A stretch of DNA of 64,000 nt from Tenacibaculum sp. SZ-18 (GTDB lineage Bacteria; Bacteroidota; Bacteroidia; Flavobacteriales; Flavobacteriaceae): positions 976,388 to 1,040,387 of the forward strand of contig NZ_CP019335.1 of assembly GCF_002813915.1 (NCBI RefSeq), written 5' to 3'. Positions 1-7,419 of the stretch are shown one piece after another. Below the pieces are notes generated by a model that ran no database searches, had not been told where the DNA came from, and saw only the letters and a list, made by a program, of their open reading frames with translations. A program made the position numbers and the translations under genes. The number at the start of each line of letters is the position of its first letter. Position 1 is the first letter of the stretch.

Positions 1-123
1 TTTAAAGAAGGAATTGTTAAAGCTAAGTTTTTTAATTCTGAAGAAATTAATGAGATAGTTTTGCAAAATACTTACGAAAATATAAAAGCTGTTTACGCTC
101 ACTATCTTAAATCGTGTAGATAA
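1..123 (+). CDS. C-terminal fragment of an unknown protein
   Basis: An open frame enters from the left edge and stops with TAA at 121-123, giving 40 residues that end in HYLKSCR. The fragment is rich in Lys, Glu and Asn and shows no motif I recognise. The 5' part lies outside the window, so no function is offered. The frame is open from its first base, and the non-coding stretch before dnaK starts right after it, which supports a real gene end. Confidence 0.5.
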   Translation, partial: FKEGIVKAKFFNSEEINEIVLQNTYENIKAVYAHYLKSCR

Positions 124-159
124 AAAATGATTATTATTTCAGTTAAAATGAAGTTTTAC

Positions 160-232
160 TGTCAGCTTGTCACTGAATTTCTCATAAAACTGTCAAAATT
201 AATTTAAAAATGTGTTGGCATGACCTTTGACA
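160..232 (+). promoter_or_regulatory. dnaK upstream control region
   Basis: TGTCA occurs at 160-164, 168-172 and 191-195. TGGCAT at 216-221 is followed after five bases by TTGA at 227-230. This resembles a sigma-54 -24/-12 element (TGGCAC-N5-TTGC), with the last C replaced by A. The -12-like part lies about 52 bases before the dnaK ATG. No CIRCE inverted repeat is visible. The repeated TGTCA half-sites could bind a heat-shock regulator. Both readings are inference. Confidence 0.35.
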
Positions 233-281
233 AATTGTAATCGTAAAATTTTTGAATAAAATAAAAAACGATAATAAAGTT

Positions 282-2189
282 ATGAGTAAAATTATAGGAA
301 TAGATTTAGGTACTACCAATTCTTGTGTTTCTGTAATGGAAGGAAACGAGCCAGTAGTAATTCCTAATTCTGAAGGAAAAAGAACTACCCCTTCTGTAGT
401 CGCTTTTGTTGAAGGAGGAGAAAGAAAGGTTGGAGACCCAGCTAAACGTCAAGCAGTTACAAACCCTACAAAAACTGTTTATTCTATTAAGCGTTTTATG
501 GGGAATAAGTTCTCTGAGTCTCAAAGAGAGGCAGACAGAGTGCCTTATGATGTTGTAAAAGGAGATAACGATACTCCAAGAGTTAAAATTGATGATCGTT
601 TATATACACCACAAGAAATTTCTGCAATGGTGTTACAAAAAATGAAAAAGACTGCAGAAGATTATTTAGGGCAGGATGTTGCGGAAGCAGTAATTACAGT
701 ACCAGCTTACTTCAACGATGCTCAACGTCAAGCTACAAAAGAAGCTGGAGAGATTGCAGGATTAAAAGTTCGTCGTATAATTAATGAGCCAACTGCTGCC
801 GCTTTGGCCTATGGATTAGATAAAGCTGATTCAGATAAGAAAATTGTTGTATTTGACTTTGGAGGTGGTACACATGATGTTTCTATTTTAGAATTAGGAG
901 ATGGAGTATTTGAAGTGTTAGCTACAGATGGAGATACTCACTTAGGAGGAGATGATGTTGATGAGAAAATTATTAATTGGTTAGCTGAAGAGTTTAAAGC
1001 TGAGGAAAACATGGACTTACGTCAAGATCCAATGGCTTTACAACGTTTAAAAGAAGCTTCGGAAAAAGCTAAGATTGAGTTATCTAGTACAACTTCTACT
1101 GAGATTAACTTACCATATATTACGGCAACGGCTTCAGGACCTAAACACTTAGTAAGAACATTAAGTAGAGCTAAGTTTGAGCAGTTAATTGATGATTTAG
1201 TGAGAAGAACTATCGAGCCATGTCAAACAGCTTTAAAAAATGCGGATTTATCCACTTCTGATATTGATGAAGTAATTTTAGTAGGGGGTTCAACCCGTAT
1301 TCCAGCAATTCAAGAAGCTGTTGAGAAGTTTTTTGGAAAAGCCCCAAGTAAAGGAGTAAACCCAGATGAGGTTGTTTCTTTAGGAGCAGCTATTCAAGGT
1401 GGAGTTTTAACTGGTGATGTAAAAGATGTTCTTTTATTAGATGTTACTCCATTATCGTTAGGAATAGAAACAATGGGTAATGTATTCACGAAGTTAATTG
1501 ATGCGAATACAACAATTCCAACAAAGAAATCTCAAGTGTTCTCTACTGCTGCAGATAACCAACCATCCGTAGAAATTCACGTATTACAAGGTGAAAGAGC
1601 AATGGCAGCAGATAATAAAACAATTGGACGTTTCCATTTAGATGGAATTCCACCAGCACAACGAGGAGTTCCACAAATAGAGGTTACTTTTGATATTGAT
1701 GCAAACGGAATTATCAACGTTTCTGCAAAAGATAAAGGAACTAATAAAGAACAAAATATTCGTATCGAAGCTTCTTCAGGATTAACAGAAGAGGAAATCC
1801 AGAGAATGAAAGCTGATGCAGAAGCTAATGCTGATGCCGATGCAAAAGCTAAAGAGGAGATTGAAAAAATCAATGGTGCTGATTCTATGATTTTCCAAAC
1901 AGAAAAGCAATTAAAAGAGTTTGGAGATAAATTATCAGCAGATAAAAAAGCTCCGATTGAAAGCGCTCTAGAAGAGTTAAAGAAAGCTCACGAGAGTAAA
2001 GATTTAGCTGCTATAGATACTGCAATGGAAAAAATCAATGAAGCTTGGAAAGCAGCTTCAGAAGAAATGTATGCTGCACAACAGCAAGCAGGAGGTGATG
2101 CAGGAGCACAACCAGGTCCAGACGCAGGCGCTTCAGCTGATACTGAAAGTGACAACGTTGAAGATGTAGATTTTGAAGAGGTGAAGTAA
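282..2189 (+). CDS. dnaK: Molecular chaperone DnaK (Hsp70)
   Basis: DnaK is the cytoplasmic ATP-driven Hsp70 chaperone that binds exposed hydrophobic stretches, working with DnaJ and GrpE (neither is here). The 635-residue product has the family's usual length. Visible signatures are the phosphate-1 motif [11 protein letters not shown] near residues 5-15, [12 protein letters not shown] near 193-204, LVGGSTRIP near 333-341, the linker DVLLLDVTP near 382-390, an Ala/Gly-rich tail and the final VDFEEVK. The ATG at 282 gives the canonical [10 protein letters not shown] start; a TTG 30 bases upstream would add an atypical extension. A strong terminator follows, so the gene is probably monocistronic. 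Confidence 0.98.
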   Translation: MSKIIGIDLGTTNSCVSVMEGNEPVVIPNSEGKRTTPSVVAFVEGGERKVGDPAKRQAVTNPTKTVYSIKRFMGNKFSESQREADRVPYDVVKGDNDTPRVKIDDRLYTPQEISAMVLQKMKKTAEDYLGQDVAEAVITVPAYFNDAQRQATKEAGEIAGLKVRRIINEPTAAALAYGLDKADSDKKIVVFDFGGGTHDVSILELGDGVFEVLATDGDTHLGGDDVDEKIINWLAEEFKAEENMDLRQDPMALQRLKEASEKAKIELSSTTSTEINLPYITATASGPKHLVRTLSRAKFEQLIDDLVRRTIEPCQTALKNADLSTSDIDEVILVGGSTRIPAIQEAVEKFFGKAPSKGVNPDEVVSLGAAIQGGVLTGDVKDVLLLDVTPLSLGIETMGNVFTKLIDANTTIPTKKSQVFSTAADNQPSVEIHVLQGERAMAADNKTIGRFHLDGIPPAQRGVPQIEVTFDIDANGIINVSAKDKGTNKEQNIRIEASSGLTEEEIQRMKADAEANADADAKAKEEIEKINGADSMIFQTEKQLKEFGDKLSADKKAPIESALEELKKAHESKDLAAIDTAMEKINEAWKAASEEMYAAQQQAGGDAGAQPGPDAGASADTESDNVEDVDFEEVK

Positions 2190-2218
2190 TTCACAACTGT
2201 TATAACATCAAAAAAAAG

Positions 2219-2250
2219 AGATTGTTCTAATTTAGAACAATCTTTTTTTT
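2219..2250 (+). terminator. Rho-independent terminator of dnaK
   Basis: A perfect 12-bp inverted repeat (AGATTGTTCTAA and its complement, 2219-2230 and 2232-2243) is followed by seven further T. It lies 30 bases after the dnaK stop. Confidence 0.9.
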
Positions 2251-2264
2251 GAACAAAAAATAGC

Positions 2265-2303
2265 TTTTGGGAAGCATAAATTTATCATTGGGAAACATAT
2301 AAA
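2265..2303 (+). promoter_or_regulatory. Tandem 21-bp repeat, candidate LytTR-regulator site A
   Basis: TTTTGGGAAGCATAAA (2265-2280) is repeated as CATTGGGAAACATATA (2286-2301), 21 bp or two helical turns apart. The same arrangement recurs at 7320-7357. The second copy begins 79 bp before the ATG at 2365, exactly as at the other site. LytTR-domain regulators are known to bind paired direct repeats on one DNA face, and the only LytTR gene in the window lies between the two sites. Binding is inferred. Confidence 0.55.
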
Positions 2304-2364
2304 GCTTTTGTTGATTCATTTTTTAGTTATTAAGATTTTATTAGTTCAAATAATCACTTTAATA

Positions 2365-3558
2365 ATGAAGAAATTAATGGTGTTTCTCTTGGTTGTTATA
2401 TTTAATTTAGGTTGCGAAAAGGATAAGTCGCAATTAACTTCTCAAGAAAAACTTGAAGATTTTGATTTTTTATATAAGGAACTCGAAGAATCCTATCCAT
2501 ATTTTCATATTAATGAAAGACTAAATAATATAGATTGGTTATCTCGCAGAAACATTTATCAAGATCAAATATTAAAAACTAAAAATGACAATGATTTTTT
2601 AAAAGTTTTAAATAGCATTTTAGATGATTTAAATAATGATCATACCGACATTTATCCTACTTTAAATTACAATTATTTTTTGAAAGCTTATCAGATAGGT
2701 TTTAGAGAGTATGGACTTTACAAATCTTATATTGAAGAGTTAGAAAAGACAGACACTATTAAAACTAATTATTGGAGCTTAATAGATAAAGAGTTGTATG
2801 AAATAGAAGCTATAAGTGAAGATTTAGGCGAAACAAAACAAGAATCAAATTTAACTATTGAAGAGCAAGATGTTATTGCTATTATTAAAATCAGATCTTT
2901 TAGCTATGATTTAATAAAGGAAGATGCTAAAAGATTAAAAATGTTTTTTCAAAAAAAACTTATTAATTATTCTACTTTAATCATCGATATTCAAGGCAAT
3001 GAAGGAGGAGATACAAGTTATTGGTCGGATAATATGGTAAATTATTTGATTAAAGATACCGTAAAGTATACGGTCAATTATGCTTTTAAAAACTCTAAAA
3101 GGATAAGGGAATTTAAGCCAAGTTATTTTGAGAAAATCTACTCTTATGAAGATTTAGATTTAAATCAAGTTCCTCAAGAAATAATATCGGATGAATATTT
3201 AATTTATTCAACAGAAGCAAAAATAATTCCTAAGTCTAAGGAAAAGTATCAAGGGAATGTATTTTTAGTGGTAGATAAAGATGTTTATTCAAGTGCTGAA
3301 GCTTTAGCTCATTTTTTTAAAACAACTAAAATAGGAAAAGTTGTAGGAGAGCGAACTAATGGAGATGGAGTTGGAACTGATCCTCTTTTATTGACACTTC
3401 CTAATAGTGGTATTGTGATTAGATTTACCGGAGAAATGGGATTAAATTCAGATGGAAGTGCAAATGAAGAAATGAAAACGACGCCAGATATATTTATTAA
3501 AGCTAATTCAAGGGAAGAAAGATTGAATCATTTATTATTACAAATCAATGAAAACTAG
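2365..3558 (+). CDS. S41-family peptidase-like lipoprotein
   Basis: A 397-residue exported lipoprotein: the N-terminus MKKLMVFLLVVIFNLGC has a hydrophobic core and a lipobox with Cys17. The C-terminal half carries S41 (C-terminal processing peptidase/tricorn core) features: LIIDIQGNEGGDTSYW, then DVYSSAEALAHFF near residues 305-318 with the expected nucleophilic Ser, then GKVVGERTNGDG. No PDZ domain is evident. It probably cleaves or binds peptides in the periplasm or at the cell surface. The frame could start at a TTG at 2308, but the ATG at 2365 puts the signal peptide first. It sits behind tandem repeat site A and before the sensor kinase, so it may belong to that regulon. Confidence 0.8.
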   Translation: MKKLMVFLLVVIFNLGCEKDKSQLTSQEKLEDFDFLYKELEESYPYFHINERLNNIDWLSRRNIYQDQILKTKNDNDFLKVLNSILDDLNNDHTDIYPTLNYNYFLKAYQIGFREYGLYKSYIEELEKTDTIKTNYWSLIDKELYEIEAISEDLGETKQESNLTIEEQDVIAIIKIRSFSYDLIKEDAKRLKMFFQKKLINYSTLIIDIQGNEGGDTSYWSDNMVNYLIKDTVKYTVNYAFKNSKRIREFKPSYFEKIYSYEDLDLNQVPQEIISDEYLIYSTEAKIIPKSKEKYQGNVFLVVDKDVYSSAEALAHFFKTTKIGKVVGERTNGDGVGTDPLLLTLPNSGIVIRFTGEMGLNSDGSANEEMKTTPDIFIKANSREERLNHLLLQINEN

Positions 3559-3612
3559 AACATAAAAATTTCATCATAACGAATCAAACTAAAAAATGTA
3601 GTTTTGGTAATT

Positions 3613-6537
3613 ATGAATAAAGTAACACGATATCTATTTTATATTTTATTCTTATTTTTTGTAGAAACATTTTCACAAAATCCAGTTTCAATTCAATTAA
3701 CAGAAAAAGATGGATTACCAGATATTGAATTCTATGGAGCGGTTGAAGATAAAGAAGGATTTATTTGGTTGGCTGCTGATAAAGGATTGTTTCGATATGA
3801 TGGTAAGAGATTTAAAAATTACACACATCCAGATAAAAGAGGTTTATCTGTTTTCGGTATAAAATTAGACGACGAAGGTAGGGTTTGGTGTAATAATATA
3901 TCAGGACAATTTTTTTATTTAGAAAATGATTCTCTTCATTTATTTAAGGATCTTAAAAAAGAAGCAAAGGGTCAATTAACCAATTTTATTTTCTTTAAGA
4001 ATAAACTCGTTATTTATTATTACCGTGAGATTATTTTAGTCGATTTGAAAGATGCAAATTCAATTAAAAAAATTAGTGATAATAAAAAGACAATTTCTAC
4101 TTATAAAGAGAATGATGCACTCTTTCACATTATAGAAGAACAGAAATTTATATCAAATGATGGTGAATCATTTAATCTCCAGAAGTCTTTTAAAAATAAA
4201 TTGTATTCCGATTATTATAATATCTATTGGAGTTTTATTCCATTTAAAAGAAAGCGTTTCTTTTTAGGATATGAGCAACTAACCACAAATACAACGAGAG
4301 AAAGAAATACTATGGTTATGGAAATGGATGATAAGCTAGTAGGAGTGAAGTTACCTGATGCATTAAAGTTTTCTAAGAATATCATTGATTATTACATCTA
4401 TGAAGATTTATTATGGTTAGGAACAGAAGATGGAGTTTACGTTTGTGATTATCAAAATAAAGAGTTGATAATTAAGGATCATTTTTTTAAGGGAAAAACA
4501 ATCACCAAAATAATAAAAGATAGAAATAATAACTATTGGTTTACAACCTTAAGAAATGGGATTTTTATTGTTCCAAATATTAATTTAAAAAAGCTTGAGT
4601 TGGATTTTAAAGAAGCGAATATAACTGCTATGAGCAAAATCGGGAATGATAAAATTATTTTCGGTTCATCTAAAGGAAATCTTCAAATTGTAAACATTAA
4701 TTCCAATAGAAGTGAAACCTTGCCACATCTAAAAGAACAAAAGATTTTTGCAATCTCAGCTATTAATAAAGATAGTATACTTGTAGGTTATAAATCTCAT
4801 ACTGCCTTAATTGATATTAACGATTACAGCAGTAAACCAATCCAGAGTAGTTACTTTAAAGGTGTTAAAGATTTTTCATTCGTTTCTTCCAACAAAATAT
4901 TATTAGCATGTTACAATAAAGCTTCATTTATTTCTTTAAAGCCAAAAGAAATAAATGAAGTTTTATTAGGGAAAATTCGTGCTTACACGACCCATTTCAG
5001 TGAAAAGAATAATAAGAAATATGTTGGATTTGTAAATGGAACTAGGATTTATGATAAAGAAAACAAAGAGGTACATCTTTTACATAAAGGAAAAGACATT
5101 TTTACAGTTGATATTGGGGAAACTAAAAACGGGATAATTTGGTTATCTACTTTTAAAAATGGAATTCTCGGAATTCAAAATGATAGTATATCGATTAATT
5201 ACACCATGAGTAATGGTTTGTTGTCTAATCTAACAAGAGAGATCAAAGGAGATGGTGATAATTTATGGATATCTACAACTAATGGAATTCAGGTTTTAAA
5301 TACAAAGACTAGAAAGTTTCGAAACTTAACAAGGAGGGACGGCATAAATTCCTATGATATTACTGATATTATCCCCTTTGAAGACAAGTTATTTTTTAGT
5401 TCTAATAAGGGAGTGATAAAGGTTGATCGAGATAAGATATTTAAAAGAGCAAATACACTTAAATTTTATTTCACTAACATTTCTGTAAATGATATAAATA
5501 AGAAAATTGAAAGTAATTATAAGTTGAAATCTGATGAGAATAAAATACAGTTCGACTTTCAAATTAATGGGTTTTTAGCAGAAGAAAATATTCAGTATGG
5601 GTATCAGTTGATCGACAAAGGAATGAAGGAAAAATGGAATTTATTAGATCAAAATATAAACCAAATAACATTTAATAATCTCGCTTCGGGTGAGTATAAA
5701 TTTGTTTTAAAAGCGACTTCCATAGATGATCCAAAAAATGAGTTTTCTAAGACTGTCACTTTTTCAATAGCATTGCCAATTTATAAAGAATGGTGGTTTG
5801 TGTTTTTAATTTTTTTGTCTGGAGTTTTAATTGTTTGGTATCGCTTTAATCAACGCATAAAAACAATAAGAGAAACTCAAAAAGCGGCATTAGAGAAAGA
5901 AAGATTACAACGAGAATTAGTATCAACTAAACTAGAAACTTTACGATCTCAAATGAATCCCCATTTTACTTTTAATGCGTTGAATTCTATTCAGAATTTA
6001 ATCTTAAAAAATGATAAAAAAGAGGCATATAACTATTTGACTAAATTTTCAACGCTTATTCGTGAGAATCTTCATTTAAGTACAAAAACGTTTGTGGTTT
6101 TTGAAAAGGAACTTTCGTTAATTAAACGTTATTTAGATTTAGAAAGTCTACGTTTTAAGGAAACATTAAAGTATAATATCAATGTAGGTGACAATGTGGA
6201 GGAAGTTAAAATTCCAACAATGATTATTCAACCTTATGTAGAGAATGCAATTAAACATGGTTTACTTCATAAAAAAGATGGTATTCGAAAATTAGAAATC
6301 GAGTTCTACCTAGAAGACAAAGTTTTGGTAAGTAAAATTTCAGATAATGGAATTGGAATTGAAAAAGCTGAACAAATTCAAAAAAGAAATCAGGTAAAGA
6401 AGAAGTCGTTTTCTACAGAATCAATTCGGGAAAGACTTTCGTTTTTGCGTGAATATTATAATACTGATATTGGAGTCGAGTACCCAATGGTAGATTCAGG
6501 AACTACAGTGATTATTAAAATTCCTTATTTTATTTAG
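3613..6537 (+). CDS. Beta-propeller sensor histidine kinase (LytS/HisKA_7TM-less type, PF06580)
   Basis: A 974-residue membrane sensor kinase. Order: signal peptide (about 1-22), periplasmic propeller repeats with the two-component-propeller signature (IWLAADKGLFRYDG, LWLGTEDGVYVCD, IWLSTFKNGILGI, LWISTTNGIQVL), a Y_Y_Y-like domain before the membrane, one transmembrane helix near 726-746, a coiled coil, then the His_kinase domain. QMNPHFTFNALNSIQ near 780-794 holds the phospho-acceptor His; the usual PHFLFN has Thr in place of Leu. ATP-binding boxes are VENAIKHG near 875 and DNGIGI near 910. The LytTR regulator follows after a few bases and is the obvious partner. The ATG at 3613 is preferred over a TTG at 3604. 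Confidence 0.92.
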   Translation: MNKVTRYLFYILFLFFVETFSQNPVSIQLTEKDGLPDIEFYGAVEDKEGFIWLAADKGLFRYDGKRFKNYTHPDKRGLSVFGIKLDDEGRVWCNNISGQFFYLENDSLHLFKDLKKEAKGQLTNFIFFKNKLVIYYYREIILVDLKDANSIKKISDNKKTISTYKENDALFHIIEEQKFISNDGESFNLQKSFKNKLYSDYYNIYWSFIPFKRKRFFLGYEQLTTNTTRERNTMVMEMDDKLVGVKLPDALKFSKNIIDYYIYEDLLWLGTEDGVYVCDYQNKELIIKDHFFKGKTITKIIKDRNNNYWFTTLRNGIFIVPNINLKKLELDFKEANITAMSKIGNDKIIFGSSKGNLQIVNINSNRSETLPHLKEQKIFAISAINKDSILVGYKSHTALIDINDYSSKPIQSSYFKGVKDFSFVSSNKILLACYNKASFISLKPKEINEVLLGKIRAYTTHFSEKNNKKYVGFVNGTRIYDKENKEVHLLHKGKDIFTVDIGETKNGIIWLSTFKNGILGIQNDSISINYTMSNGLLSNLTREIKGDGDNLWISTTNGIQVLNTKTRKFRNLTRRDGINSYDITDIIPFEDKLFFSSNKGVIKVDRDKIFKRANTLKFYFTNISVNDINKKIESNYKLKSDENKIQFDFQINGFLAEENIQYGYQLIDKGMKEKWNLLDQNINQITFNNLASGEYKFVLKATSIDDPKNEFSKTVTFSIALPIYKEWWFVFLIFLSGVLIVWYRFNQRIKTIRETQKAALEKERLQRELVSTKLETLRSQMNPHFTFNALNSIQNLILKNDKKEAYNYLTKFSTLIRENLHLSTKTFVVFEKELSLIKRYLDLESLRFKETLKYNINVGDNVEEVKIPTMIIQPYVENAIKHGLLHKKDGIRKLEIEFYLEDKVLVSKISDNGIGIEKAEQIQKRNQVKKKSFSTESIRERLSFLREYYNTDIGVEYPMVDSGTTVIIKIPYFI

Positions 6538-6573
6538 GGATTGGCTTGTAATAAACATTTTGAATGTAAAAAG

Positions 6574-7314
6574 ATGAAAAGTTTAAAAGCAGTTTTAGTA
6601 GATGACGAGTTAAATGCTAGAGAAAACTTAAGATATCTATTGGATGATTTTTGTAAAGAGGTAGATATAGTTGGTGAAGCCTCTAACGTAGATGAGGCTG
6701 TCAATGTTATAAAAAAGAATCAACCTGATTTAGTATTTTTAGATATTGAAATGCCAGAAAAGAATGGCTTTCAGCTTTTCAAAGAATTCAAGGAAGTTAA
6801 TTTTTATGTTATTTTTATAACAGCTTATGATCATTATGCTATTAAGGCTTTTCAGGTTTCTGCAATTGATTATTTATTAAAACCTATTGATATTGAATTA
6901 TTGCAAAACGCAGTTAAAAAAGTCGAAGAGAGTTTGAACTTTAGAAAGTCGAATGATAGAATTCAACTACTAAAGGAGAATAAGAAAAAACTGCAGAAGA
7001 TTGCGATACCTTATAAAAACGACTATGTCATTCTGAACATCAACACGATTATTTGTATTCAGGCAGATAGAGTTTATTCAATTATACGAACTATTGAAGG
7101 AAAGCAATACGTGGCCTCAAAAAAATTAAGTCACTACGAAAGTTTATTTCAAGATGATGGAACCATTGTGAGAGTTCATAGATCTTGGATGGTGAATACA
7201 GAACATATTGAATTGTATTCGAAACGTGAAAAACAAATTGAGCTAACTACAGGAGAGATAATACCTGTAAGTCGAGGATATAAAGATTCTTTTGAGACAA
7301 TTTTTTCTTCATAA
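6574..7314 (+). CDS. LytTR-family response regulator
   Basis: A 246-residue cytoplasmic regulator. The receiver domain has the acidic pair Asp10-Asp11, phospho-acceptor Asp57 in LVFLDIEMP, Thr83 in ITAYD and Lys103 in LLKP. Residues about 147-246 form a LytTR DNA-binding domain, with VHRSWMVN and the end VSRGYKDSF typical of the family. It is co-transcribed with the propeller kinase (37 bases from its stop to this ATG). The ATG at 6574 gives the standard MKSLKAVLVDDE start; an upstream TTG at 6541 is less likely. Its likely targets are the two matching tandem repeats on either side of the kinase/regulator pair. Confidence 0.93.
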   Translation: MKSLKAVLVDDELNARENLRYLLDDFCKEVDIVGEASNVDEAVNVIKKNQPDLVFLDIEMPEKNGFQLFKEFKEVNFYVIFITAYDHYAIKAFQVSAIDYLLKPIDIELLQNAVKKVEESLNFRKSNDRIQLLKENKKKLQKIAIPYKNDYVILNINTIICIQADRVYSIIRTIEGKQYVASKKLSHYESLFQDDGTIVRVHRSWMVNTEHIELYSKREKQIELTTGEIIPVSRGYKDSFETIFSS

Positions 7315-7319
7315 ATGTC

Positions 7320-7357
7320 CTTTAGGAAACAATAAATGTTCATTCGGAAGTAATAAG
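7320..7357 (+). promoter_or_regulatory. Tandem 21-bp repeat, candidate LytTR-regulator site B
   Basis: TTTAGGAAACAATAA (7321-7335) recurs as ATTCGGAAGTAATAA (7342-7356), a 21-bp period. The pattern, NTTNGGAARYA, matches site A near 2265. The second copy starts (CATTCGGAA, 7341) 79 bp before the ATG at 7420, identical to the spacing at site A. It lies just after the response-regulator stop. Confidence 0.55.
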
Positions 7358-7419
7358 TAAATCGAACATAACCGATAACATTCTTTTGCACTGTAAAATA
7401 TATTTAATTGAATGTTATT

